Positions 22,333-30,488 of a stretch of 64,000 bases of DNA are shown one piece after another. The DNA is taken from positions 8,547,001 to 8,611,000 of the forward strand of contig NZ_CP108518.1 of NCBI RefSeq assembly GCF_035989885.1. The letters run 5' to 3'. The position numbers and the translations under genes were made by a program. The notes beneath the pieces were generated by a model that was not told the origin of the DNA, did not search any database, and saw only the letters and a list, made by a program, of their open reading frames with translations. Source of the DNA: Streptomyces sp. NBC_01232 (GTDB lineage: Bacteria > Actinomycetota > Actinomycetes > Streptomycetales > Streptomycetaceae). Position 1 is the stretch's first letter, and the number at the start of each line of letters is the position of its first letter.

Positions 22333-22950
22333 ATGAACCCCAATCCGGCCGGTAGCCACCAGCAGTACCCCGCCGGCGGCCCGGCTCCCTACACCGCCCC
22401 GCCCGGCTCCTACGCCCAGCCCGGACCGCCCGCACCGGCGACCGCGGAGCGAGGCAAGGCGGCCACCGTCCTCCTCCTGCTCTCCACGGTCCTCGTCGGC
22501 CTGATGGCAGGCCTCTTCTTCGCCTTCGACGTCTCGGTGATGCCGGGACTGGCCGCCGGTGACGAGCGTACGTACGTCACCGCGATGCAGAACTTCAACG
22601 CGGCGATCGACGGCAACGGCCTCTTCGGCATGGCGTTCGTCCTCGCCCTGCTGGCCTCCGCGGCCTCGGCGATCGTCGAGTTCCGCAAGGGCCGCCGCAG
22701 CGTCGCCATCTGGGTCGGTGCGGCCACCGTCGCCTACTTCGTCGTCCTGATGATCACCTTCTCGGTGAACATCCCGCTCAACAACGAACTCGCCGACGCC
22801 GGCGACGCCGCGAAGCTCGCGGACTTCTCGATCGTCGACAAGTTCAAGAGCACCTGGGTCGCCACCAACATCATCCGCACCCTGCTGTGCACGGTGGCCC
22901 TGACGGCCCTCTCGCGGGCCCTGGTCCTCTACGGCCGCGCCACCCGCTGA
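22333..22950 (+). CDS. DUF1772 (anthrone oxygenase-like) membrane protein
   Basis: A 205-residue protein with a Pro/Gly/Ala-rich cytoplasmic tail of about 40 residues and four membrane segments. The DUF1772 pattern is clear: GLFFAFDVSVMPGLA early and VNIPLNNELADAGD after the third segment. Some relatives assist anthrone oxidation in polyketide pathways, most are uncharacterised. The ATG has GAGGATG upstream. It converges on a second DUF1772 gene with a shared hairpin between them. Confidence 0.85.
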   Translation: MNPNPAGSHQQYPAGGPAPYTAPPGSYAQPGPPAPATAERGKAATVLLLLSTVLVGLMAGLFFAFDVSVMPGLAAGDERTYVTAMQNFNAAIDGNGLFGMAFVLALLASAASAIVEFRKGRRSVAIWVGAATVAYFVVLMITFSVNIPLNNELADAGDAAKLADFSIVDKFKSTWVATNIIRTLLCTVALTALSRALVLYGRATR

Positions 22951-22968
22951 CACCTGCCGCCACGCCAT

Positions 22969-22999
22969 GGAGTCCCCCGCCGCCCGGCCGGGGGACTCC
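22969..22999. terminator. Bidirectional terminator between the two DUF1772 genes
   Basis: 10-bp perfect stem (22969-22978 with 22990-22999) enclosing an 11-nt GC loop, between convergent stops at 22950 and 23009. Confidence 0.75.
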
Positions 23000-23008
23000 C
23001 TCATGCGG

Positions 23009-23506
23009 TCAGCCGGTCTGCCCGTGCAGGTACAGGGCCCAGGCCAGGAAGCCGACCGCAGCCGTGCACAGCAGCGTGCGCCAGACGTTGGCGCGGCTCC
23101 AGGGCCCCTCGAAGGCCCGCCGGACGGCAGCCGGGTCACCGATCCGGGCGACCGGGCCGGCCTTCTCCAGGGCGTTGTTCAAAGGGATGTTCACCTTGTT
23201 GGTCAGCCCCATCGACAGGATGTAGCAGACCAGCGCCGCGATCAGCGCCGGCAGCACGTCACGGCCGTCCGAGGGAATGTGCAGGGCCAGCGCCAGCGCG
23301 GTGAAGAGGAACGCACCGATGTAACCGAGGACGAACCAGCCGTTGAGAATGGCCTTGTTGATGTTCTGCATGACTTCGATGACCGTACGGTCGTCGCTGC
23401 GCTTCAGGCCCGGCATCACGGAGACGGAGAAGCCGTAGAACAGGCCGCTGACCAGCCCCATCGTGACCGTCGCGGCGATGAGCGAGGCCAGGCGTGCGGT
23501 CTCCAT
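23009..23506 (-). CDS. DUF1772 membrane protein (paralog of the neighbouring gene)
   Basis: A 165-residue integral membrane protein with four predicted segments. It shares with its convergent neighbour the blocks GLFYGFSVSVMPGL, VMQNINKAILNGWF, and NKVNIPLNNALEKAG. ATG 23506 is preferred over the upstream 23533 because an AGGGGGA site precedes it. It could belong to the minus-strand oxidative cluster upstream (about 170 bases from the membrane protein gene) but the gap leaves that open. Confidence 0.85.
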   Translation of the reverse strand: METARLASLIAATVTMGLVSGLFYGFSVSVMPGLKRSDDRTVIEVMQNINKAILNGWFVLGYIGAFLFTALALALHIPSDGRDVLPALIAALVCYILSMGLTNKVNIPLNNALEKAGPVARIGDPAAVRRAFEGPWSRANVWRTLLCTAAVGFLAWALYLHGQTG

Positions 23507-23675
23507 CGTGTGTCCCCCTGCTCGCCCGTCCACGGAGCTTCTGGGTCATCGATTCTTCGGGAACGGGTCATCGAATCGTCAAGTCATGGCGACTATACGG
23601 GCGATGGCGGCCCGCGTCGCAGGGGAATCGAGCGAGCCTCCAGCATGTCTCGAGCGGCGCGGACCGCCGCCCCCT

Positions 23676-24287
23676 TCAGCGCGCGTGCAGCCGGCGGTGT
23701 TCGAGGACCGCGGCCAGGGCGTAGGCGCCGCCGCCCGCGAGGGTGAGGACCCAGTAGAAGGCGGGGGCGGTGAACGCGAGGGCCGCGGTGGAGGCCAGGG
23801 CCAGCCAGACACCGAGGCTGTAGTGCAGCACGTTGCGGCGTACGGCGCCTTCGGCGAGGTAGACCAGGCCGACGACGAGCCCGGAGCCGGCCGGCCACAG
23901 CACGGACTGGAGATCCGGCTGGCCGAGCACGGAGGTCAGGCCGGTGATGGCCAGGAACAGGGCCGTGAAGGCCGTGATCCAGGCCGCGCCGAGCAGCTTG
24001 CCCGAGAGGACCTCCGGTGCGGAGGCCCCGTGCTGGGCCCGCAGCGCGGCCAGGGTGGCCATGGTGATGCCGGCGACGAGTCCGCCGCCGAGGAGCGTCA
24101 TGGGCAGCCAGTCGGGCAGGCCGAGCAGGGGAGCGGGCCCCCGGGAGACCGCGGCCGTGCCGTGGCCGAGCAGGTAGGCCAGTCCGAAACTGACGTAGGC
24201 CGCACGGTTGTCGACCTCGCGAGGGCGGCCACGGCCGCCGGCCTCACGAACGGCGGCGGGCGGCAAGGCGGTGGTGGGGCTGGACAT
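23676..24287 (-). CDS. Multi-pass membrane protein of unknown function
   Basis: A 203-residue protein with about six hydrophobic segments (for example YVSFGLAYLLGHGTAAV, MTLLGGGLVAGITMATLAAL, ITAFTALFLAITGLTSVL). ATG 24287 is chosen because GGAGAT lies at proper spacing. No motif I recognise. It directly follows the carotenoid-oxygenase-family gene on the same strand (85 bases), so a role in the membrane step or export of that small cluster is possible but unproven. Confidence 0.75.
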   Translation of the reverse strand: MSSPTTALPPAAVREAGGRGRPREVDNRAAYVSFGLAYLLGHGTAAVSRGPAPLLGLPDWLPMTLLGGGLVAGITMATLAALRAQHGASAPEVLSGKLLGAAWITAFTALFLAITGLTSVLGQPDLQSVLWPAGSGLVVGLVYLAEGAVRRNVLHYSLGVWLALASTAALAFTAPAFYWVLTLAGGGAYALAAVLEHRRLHAR

Positions 24288-24372
24288 GGTGGCAGATCTC
24301 CATCCGGGACGGGCGGGGGTGGTGACGGTCTCGCCGGGGGCGCGGGCGATACCGCGCCCCCGGGACGGCACG

Positions 24373-25737
24373 TCAGCCGTTGCCGTGGTCCAGCTCGCTG
24401 TCGGGGACCCAGGAGCCGTGGATTCCGGCCGTCACCCGGTGGGGCAGATGGACGGTGGCGACCCTGTCGAGGCCGGAGGCGTCCAGGACCAGCAGCTGGG
24501 AGGAGTCCTGCTTGAGGTCGGAGACCACGGTCAGCAGATAGCCGTCGTCCTCGCTCGTGGCATCGGCGGCGGGCACGAAGACGGCCTCGCTCGGCATCCG
24601 GGCATCGCCCACCTGGTGGATGCGGCGGGCACCGGTGGTGCGGTCGTACTTGACGACACCGTAGCCGCCGAAACCGTTCTCGTCGGGGAAGGCGATCGCG
24701 TACTGGTAGCGGTTCTCCACACCCAGGAAGTCCTCGTTGAGGGTCGGGAACTCCACCGGCAGATCGTCGATGATCTGCTCGCCGACGGTCCCCTCCGCCA
24801 GGTCGATCACCCAACGGCGGGTGTAGGAGCGGGAGCCGGGCTCACTGCCGCGCCCGGGCGCCCCGACCCACCAGTTCCAGGAGAGCCGGAAGCCCTCGCG
24901 GTCCACGGTGGGACCCTCCAGGACGATGCGGCCCAGGCCGTCCTCGTAGGCGTTGGAGACGTGCAGCATGTTGCCGGGCTCGATGGAGAACCAGCGGACG
25001 TGCCGGGCCCCGTCACCACCGCGCGGCATGACACCGATACGGGCGGGCTGGTGATCGCTCCAGCTGTAGGGGATACCGGAGTGCTCCGTGGCGTCGAAGG
25101 TGACATTGCCCTCGACGAACACCACATGACGGCGGGTGATCGCGAAATCGTGCTTGAGCGAGGCGGTCGCCCCCGGCACATCGGCACTGTCGGTGATCTC
25201 GCCCTTGGCGTCCGCGACGTAGTACGTCAGGAACGGCGGGAACGGCGAGGACCCGAAGAAGTGGAGCTCCCCGGTCACCGGGTCCTCCTTGGGGTGCGCG
25301 GTCATCGCACTGCGCAGCTTGCCGCCGAAGTCGTGGGCGCCGACCGTTTCCAGCTCCGGGGTGAGCTCGAAGGGGAAGTTCGCCTCGCACAGCGCCAGCA
25401 GGCGTCCGCCGTGCTCGATGATGTGCGTACCGGCGGTGCTGGCGCTCAGGTCCGGCCCGCGCTCGGTCATGTACGGGGCGCCGTCCAGGGCGGGAGTGTG
25501 CACCCAGCGGTTGCGGTACCACTCGGCGCGGCCCGCACGCAGGCGGATGCCGTGGACCATGCCGCTGCCCTTGAACCAGTGGCTGGGAGTGACACCGGGC
25601 TTGGGGTTGTGCCCGTTGCGCAGCAGCCGGCCGTTCAGCTCGGGGGGCAGGGAACCCTCGACGGTGAGGCCGGTGGCGGTGACCTCCTCGGTGAGGGGGG
25701 TGTAGTGGCCGGTCAGGTACGGCTTCGCAGTGGTCAT
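24373..25737 (-). CDS. Carotenoid oxygenase family protein (RPE65 / stilbene-cleaving fold)
   Basis: A 454-residue seven-bladed propeller enzyme of the non-haem iron carotenoid cleavage family. The N-terminal LPPELNGRLLRNGHNPKPG and FKGSGMVHGIRL are diagnostic, and four candidate iron His residues are visible in SAMTAHPKED, LKHDFAITRRH, NMLHVSNAYED and the final IHGSWVPD. It splits a conjugated C=C bond with O2 to give two carbonyl products; substrates may be carotenoids, apocarotenoids or stilbenoids. GAGGAGAT precedes the ATG. It lies between an SRPBCC gene and a membrane protein in one minus-strand run. Confidence 0.92.
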   Translation of the reverse strand: MTTAKPYLTGHYTPLTEEVTATGLTVEGSLPPELNGRLLRNGHNPKPGVTPSHWFKGSGMVHGIRLRAGRAEWYRNRWVHTPALDGAPYMTERGPDLSASTAGTHIIEHGGRLLALCEANFPFELTPELETVGAHDFGGKLRSAMTAHPKEDPVTGELHFFGSSPFPPFLTYYVADAKGEITDSADVPGATASLKHDFAITRRHVVFVEGNVTFDATEHSGIPYSWSDHQPARIGVMPRGGDGARHVRWFSIEPGNMLHVSNAYEDGLGRIVLEGPTVDREGFRLSWNWWVGAPGRGSEPGSRSYTRRWVIDLAEGTVGEQIIDDLPVEFPTLNEDFLGVENRYQYAIAFPDENGFGGYGVVKYDRTTGARRIHQVGDARMPSEAVFVPAADATSEDDGYLLTVVSDLKQDSSQLLVLDASGLDRVATVHLPHRVTAGIHGSWVPDSELDHGNG

Positions 25738-25770
25738 GGCAGATATCTCCTCGATCGGTGTGAGAGGTGG

Positions 25771-26211
25771 TCAGGCAGCCTGTTCGGCACGGCTTTTGAG
25801 GTGGGAGAGCCAGCTCTCCAGGGAGTCGTGGAGGGCCTTGTGGAGGTCGTCGGCCGCGGCCTCGACCGGGGCGCCGCTCCAGGACTCCTCGGTGCGGACG
25901 GTGGTGCGCCCGCCGTCCTGCTCGAACGTCCACACGTGCACGCCGGTGATACCGGCGGCGGGACCGCCCCACACGATCCGCTCCCCGGGAACCAGCTCCC
26001 GCACGGTGGAGGTGATGTCCAGGCCGTGGGTGCGCCAGCTGAACGACCCGCCGGGCCGCAGCGGCCCCTCGGCCTCCACCCGGACCACGTCCGGGTTCCA
26101 CAGCGGCCAGGCCGCAATGTCGGTGTGCAGCGCCCACACGCTCTCGAGCGGGGCGTCGATCACGGTGCTCAGGCGGACGATGACGGGAGCGCTCTCGTCG
26201 ATGGTGACCAT
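25771..26211 (-). CDS. SRPBCC (START/cyclase-like) protein
   Basis: A 146-residue ligand-binding helix-grip protein: VIDAPLESVWALHTDIAAWPLWNPDV is the usual start of the fold, and a long C-terminal helix carries ADDLHKALHDSLESWLSHLK. Family members include polyketide cyclases and small-molecule binding proteins. ATG 26211 has AGGAAG upstream. It precedes the carotenoid oxygenase-family gene by 33 bases and is probably translated from the same message. Confidence 0.85.
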   Translation of the reverse strand: MVTIDESAPVIVRLSTVIDAPLESVWALHTDIAAWPLWNPDVVRVEAEGPLRPGGSFSWRTHGLDITSTVRELVPGERIVWGGPAAGITGVHVWTFEQDGGRTTVRTEESWSGAPVEAAADDLHKALHDSLESWLSHLKSRAEQAA

Positions 26212-26293
26212 GGCTGTGCTTCTTCCTGTTCTGGACGACATGTACCGGTGGTGCCGGGCGTTCCGGGCGTGCCCGTCGTACGGATCCGGCGGC

Positions 26294-27811
26294 CTAGGGA
26301 GTGTTCTGCCGGACGGGGGAGAGCGGAGAGCCCGCCGGGCCGGGAGCCGGATCGGAAGCCGGCCCGGCGGGGGCGGCCGGGGTACGCGCCCCCGTGCGGC
26401 GGGTGAGGAGCAGCGCGAGGAGGGCCGTGACGGCTAGGACCGCGGCCGAGACGGTGAAGGCGGCCCGGTAGCCGGCCGTGAGCGCCTCCAGGGAGGGCCG
26501 GTCCGCGGACGCGCCGGCGGTGACGGAACCGGCCAGGGTGGCCAGGGCCGCGAGACCGATCGCCCCGCCGACCTGCCGGGTGGTGTTCACCAGCCCGCCG
26601 GCAAGACCCGCGTCCTGCCGCGGGACACCGTCCACGGCCAGCCCGGTGAGCTGGACGAAGGCGACGCTGAGCCCCAGGCCGACCAGGACGCTCGGGCCGA
26701 GGACGTCCACCGGGTAGGTGCCGTCGGCGCTCATCCGCGACAGCCACAGCAGCCCGGCCGCCTCCGTCAGCAGCGCCACGGTCAGGGTCGCGGTGGCACC
26801 GAACCGCCGGGCCACGCGCGGGGCGAGGGCGGAGCCGAGCATATGGGCGCCGGCGAGGGGGAGTTGCCCCACTCCCGTGACCAGCGGGCCCGACCCGAGG
26901 ACCTGCTGCTGGTACAGCGGCAGGAAGAAGAACAGGGCGATCCACACGGACCCCAGCAGGGCCATCAGCAGATTGCCCGCACCGACCCGGCCCGCGGTGA
27001 GCAGCCGCACCGGCACCAGCGCCTGCGGCCGGCCCCGCTCGATCACACAGAAGGCCGCCAGCAGCACGACGGCGCCACCGAGCGCGCCCAGCACCGGCGG
27101 ATCGCCCCAGCCGGCCCCGCGCGCGGTGGTCAGACCCCACACCAGACAGGTCAGCGCCAGCGTCACGGTGACGGTGCCCAGCAGGTCGAACCGCCCGGCC
27201 GTCTCGCGTACGGCGTCCCGGGGCACCAGCACGGCCACCGCGGCCAGCACCAGCACCGCCCCGAACGCCACCGAATGGAAGATCCACGGCCAGCCCCACG
27301 CCTGGGTGAGCACACCGCCCAGCAGAACGCCGCCCGCGGCCCCCGCACCGGAGACCGCACCCCACACCCCCAGCGCCCTGCCACGCGCCGGCCCGGGCGG
27401 GAACCCGTCCATCGCCAGCGCGAGCGCGGCCGGGGCGATCGCGGCGGCGCCGGCCCCCTGCACCGCACGGGCACCGATCAGCACACCGGGGGAGGTGGCC
27501 AGCCCCGCCGCCACCGACGCCAGCACGAACAGCGCGAGCCCGGCCACCAGCACCCGGCGGCGGCCCAGGAGATCGGCGACCCGTCCGCCCGCCAGGAGCA
27601 GCGCCCCGAACGCCAGGCCGTAGGCGTTGACCACCCAGGTGGTCCCGCCGTCCGACAGGCCCGCCCCGTCACGGATCTGAGGGAGCGCCACATTGACGAT
27701 CGAGGTGGCGAGCATGACGGTGAACTGGGCCGCGGCGAGCGCCGCGAGCACCGCTCCCGGCCCGGGGGGCCGGCGTGCTGACCGGCCCGTCTGCGTGAGT
27801 GCAACGTTCAT
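26294..27811 (-). CDS. MFS drug exporter, DHA2 (14-segment) family
   Basis: A 505-residue transporter of the EmrB/QacA type: motif A is GRVADLLGRRRVL and motif C-like TM5 has LGGVLTQAWGWPWIF, with about 14 membrane segments and a Pro-rich cytoplasmic tail. It likely exports the product of the small oxidative cluster it sits in. The ATG has no Shine-Dalgarno sequence; instead the start is embedded in a promoter module of TGGACAG heptamers that recurs at 38,141-38,237. Confidence 0.9.
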   Translation of the reverse strand: MNVALTQTGRSARRPPGPGAVLAALAAAQFTVMLATSIVNVALPQIRDGAGLSDGGTTWVVNAYGLAFGALLLAGGRVADLLGRRRVLVAGLALFVLASVAAGLATSPGVLIGARAVQGAGAAAIAPAALALAMDGFPPGPARGRALGVWGAVSGAGAAGGVLLGGVLTQAWGWPWIFHSVAFGAVLVLAAVAVLVPRDAVRETAGRFDLLGTVTVTLALTCLVWGLTTARGAGWGDPPVLGALGGAVVLLAAFCVIERGRPQALVPVRLLTAGRVGAGNLLMALLGSVWIALFFFLPLYQQQVLGSGPLVTGVGQLPLAGAHMLGSALAPRVARRFGATATLTVALLTEAAGLLWLSRMSADGTYPVDVLGPSVLVGLGLSVAFVQLTGLAVDGVPRQDAGLAGGLVNTTRQVGGAIGLAALATLAGSVTAGASADRPSLEALTAGYRAAFTVSAAVLAVTALLALLLTRRTGARTPAAPAGPASDPAPGPAGSPLSPVRQNTP

Positions 27812-27834
27812 GACGCACACACTCGGCGCGGACG

Positions 27835-27894
27835 CTGTCCACTATCCAGACCCGGCGGGCGCGGCCACTGTCCACTGCTGTCCGCGCCTGTCCA
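27835..27894 (-). promoter_or_regulatory. TGGACAG heptamer array in the MFS promoter
   Basis: On the minus strand TGGACAG, CGGACAG and TGGACAG begin at 27894, 27884 and 27874, exactly 10 bp apart; a fourth TGGACAG begins at 27841, 30 bases before the ATG. The same arrangement (10, 10, then 34 instead of 33) is found at 38,141-38,201. One-turn spacing of direct repeats suggests cooperative binding of a regulator. Confidence 0.75.
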
Positions 27895-27933
27895 CCCGGC
27901 GCCCCGCCGCAGCCCGCCCCGCGCCCGCCGCCG

Positions 27934-29940
27934 CTACCTCGGGTCGTGCAGCTCCCGCTGCCACAACGCCTCGCCGAGCAGGTCCAGACCCTGACGCAGG
28001 TGACGACGGTAGGTCCCGTACGGAAGACCCAGACGGCGCGCGGCGGCCTCCTGGGTGGGCGCACCGGAGAAGTAGCCCGCCGTCAGGGCCTCACGCGCCC
28101 GCACTCCGCGCGGATCCCCCGCGAGATCGTCGACGGCCCCGCGCAGCAGGGCACGCAACTCCCCGACCGGTTCACCGAAGTCGGCCGCCAGACGGGTACG
28201 CATCAGAGCGCAGGCGGCGAACGCGTCCGTATCGCGCCAGTGCGCCAGCGCCTCGCGCACGGCCTGGTCGAACGCGGCCCGTGAGACGGGCGACGGCCCG
28301 GACGCGGACGGCGCCGGCCCGGCCGTGGCCGATATGAAACGCAGCAGCCATGCCTCCACCGGCAGCCGGCGCCAGTCCACACCGAACAGCCCGTAGGAGT
28401 ACGCACCCACCCGCGGCCGCGCCCCGGTGTCGTCGAGCGTGCCCCTGACCCGCCCGGCCCAGGTCTCGGCGTCCTGGAACACCGCGAAACCGTAGGCACG
28501 GCCGCGGGCCCGCGCCGCCTCCGCATGGGCCCGGGAACTGCTCAGGTCGATGACGCGCGAGGGAACCTGGTACCGCTCGGGATAGACCGAGAAACGGCTG
28601 ATGCCGATGTGCTCGCCCGCACCCACCGGCGCGGTGGCCTCGGTGTACCGCCAGGCGGCCGCGACGACGGGATCGGCCGCCACGTCCCGGGGGTCGGCCG
28701 GGGCCGGCAGGACCAGCCGGGCCGTGAACGCCACGATCCGGCCCGTGCTCACCAGCCGGTAGACGCTGAACGCCTGCGGCTGGCGCTGCGCCCAGTAGCG
28801 GACCAGCTCCGCGCCGGCCGCCCCCTCGGTCTCCTCGGCCATGCGCAGCACGACATCGATGTCATCCGGGTGCAGAGGACGGTCGTGCACCTCGTCCTCG
28901 CGGGACCAGCACCGCAGCCGGGCCAGCGTCTCGCCCTCCCGGAAGAGGTAGAAGAGATCGTCGGTGACGGTCCACACCCGCTCCTCGGGTGCCTCGCGCA
29001 GGAGGCGCAGGTACTCGTCCGCCAGGCGCCGGCGCATCGACTCGAAGGCGTTCGGCGCCCGCCAGCGCAGGTCGGCGGCGAGGGTCTCGCGCGCGGCGTC
29101 GTGCGGATGGAGCCCGCGGTGGGTCGACTCCATGAACGGCAGGTCCCGCAGCCAGGAGAAGAGCGGATGGACGTCCTCCTCGGGCAGCACCGCCGCGAGG
29201 AGTTCCTCCGACGTCGAACGGGCCTGCGCCGCCACCTCCAGGGCGCGGCGGTGGGCCGCCGTGGGCACCTCCCCGATCAGCCCCGCCAGCAGGGTGCGCA
29301 GCACATCCGCCGTCGGAGCCCAGATCTCCTGCCTGCCGCACCCCTCCGATCCCGCCGCGGCCGCCAGCGACAGCGCCAGCGGGTTGCCTCCGGCGAAGCG
29401 CAGCACCCGGTCGCGCAGTTCGGGCCGGATCTGCGCCGACACCAGCAGGCTCCGCGCCTGCTCCTCGGAGAACGGCTCCAGTTCGCTCACGTGCAGCAGC
29501 CGGGACCAGGCGGGGTCGGCGGTCCACTGCGGCTGCGGAGCACGCCGCCCGGCCAGCACCACCAGGGTGTCGTCCGCGGCTCGGGGCAGGAAGTGGTGCC
29601 ACAGCCAGCTCTCCAGCCACTGGCAGTGCTCGAAGGAGTCCACGAACAGGACCGTGCCCGGAACATCCAGGAACGGACCGGTGGCGTGCTCGAAATCGGC
29701 CGGGTCCCGGCTGACGAACCGGCCGTCGAGTTCCACGAGCAGCCGGCCCGACGCACGGGCGTGGTCCGCCAGCCGCCGCAGCAGCGTCGACTTCCCGATG
29801 CCGCCCGGCCCGTACACGTAGAACGCGAACGGCGCCTGCGGATCACCGGCCAACGCCTCCCCGAACCGGCCGAGTTCCTCGTCCCGTCCCACGAAGGCCC
29901 GTACGCGCGCCCTGCTCAGTCTTTCCCCCACGGACACCAT
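27934..29940 (-). CDS. P-loop ATPase with a C-terminal helix-turn-helix, probable transcription regulator
   Basis: A 668-residue cytoplasmic protein. An STAND/AAA-type ATPase domain opens with FVGRDEELGRF, Walker A GPGGIGKST (44-52) and Walker B TVLFVDSFE (Asp101), followed by LVVLAGR and a GNPLALSLA motif like those of LuxR-LAL and SARP-linked ATPases. The last 40 residues, TQEAAARRLGLPYGTYRRHLRQGLDLL, look like a sigma-region-4 or LuxR-like HTH. The middle has a domain I do not recognise. It lies between the exporter and a SnoaL-like gene and is the best candidate to bind the TGGACAG arrays. GAGGGGAG precedes the ATG at 29940. Confidence 0.8.
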   Translation of the reverse strand: MVSVGERLSRARVRAFVGRDEELGRFGEALAGDPQAPFAFYVYGPGGIGKSTLLRRLADHARASGRLLVELDGRFVSRDPADFEHATGPFLDVPGTVLFVDSFEHCQWLESWLWHHFLPRAADDTLVVLAGRRAPQPQWTADPAWSRLLHVSELEPFSEEQARSLLVSAQIRPELRDRVLRFAGGNPLALSLAAAAGSEGCGRQEIWAPTADVLRTLLAGLIGEVPTAAHRRALEVAAQARSTSEELLAAVLPEEDVHPLFSWLRDLPFMESTHRGLHPHDAARETLAADLRWRAPNAFESMRRRLADEYLRLLREAPEERVWTVTDDLFYLFREGETLARLRCWSREDEVHDRPLHPDDIDVVLRMAEETEGAAGAELVRYWAQRQPQAFSVYRLVSTGRIVAFTARLVLPAPADPRDVAADPVVAAAWRYTEATAPVGAGEHIGISRFSVYPERYQVPSRVIDLSSSRAHAEAARARGRAYGFAVFQDAETWAGRVRGTLDDTGARPRVGAYSYGLFGVDWRRLPVEAWLLRFISATAGPAPSASGPSPVSRAAFDQAVREALAHWRDTDAFAACALMRTRLAADFGEPVGELRALLRGAVDDLAGDPRGVRAREALTAGYFSGAPTQEAAARRLGLPYGTYRRHLRQGLDLLGEALWQRELHDPR

Positions 29941-29972
29941 GGCGGCTCCCCTCTCCCTCGCTCCCGGCCCGG

Positions 29973-30365
29973 TCAGCCGACCAGTCCGATGTTGTTGTCC
30001 TCGGCGTCTCCGGTGATCAGCAGAGTGGTCTCCTCCACGCGCCGGAAGCGGCCGTCGGGTGCCATCCGGGCGAAGAGGTACACCTCGGTACGGGAGGTGT
30101 GGCCGTCGCGGTGGCCGAGGGTGACGGTGTGACGGTCGGCGTAGAGCAGCCCGTCGCGGAGCTCTTCGTGGACCTCGACGTGCCCGCTGCCGACCAGCGA
30201 GCGCAGGCGCGTCATGTGCCGGGCGAAGCCCGTCCTGTCGCTCCACACGCCGTTGGTGCGCTGGCGGTAGTCGGGGGCGAAGTGCCGGTCGATGGCTTCG
30301 GCGAGGTCCAGGCCCGGCTCGAACAGCAGATCGTGGATGGCCGTGGCGATATCGGTCGACGTCAT
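29973..30365 (-). CDS. SnoaL-like / nuclear transport factor 2 fold protein
   Basis: A 130-residue cone-shaped fold protein: FAPDYRQRTNGVWSDRTGFARHMTRL followed by a beta-rich half ending in FRRVEETTLLITGDAEDNNIGLVG. Relatives are small cyclases, isomerases or binding proteins. ATG 30365 follows GGAGAAGACGACC. It is 32 bases upstream of the ATPase regulator and downstream of the P450 on the same strand. Confidence 0.82.
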   Translation of the reverse strand: MTSTDIATAIHDLLFEPGLDLAEAIDRHFAPDYRQRTNGVWSDRTGFARHMTRLRSLVGSGHVEVHEELRDGLLYADRHTVTLGHRDGHTSRTEVYLFARMAPDGRFRRVEETTLLITGDAEDNNIGLVG

Positions 30366-30488
30366 GGTCGTCTTCTCCTGAAACAAAGTGGGGGACAGCG
30401 AAATCCGGGCTCACGCAGCCGCGGAAGGCAGGGCCCGGCACAGGCCCGGCGGGCGAGACGGCCGCAGGTCACGGCCGGCGCCGCGCTC

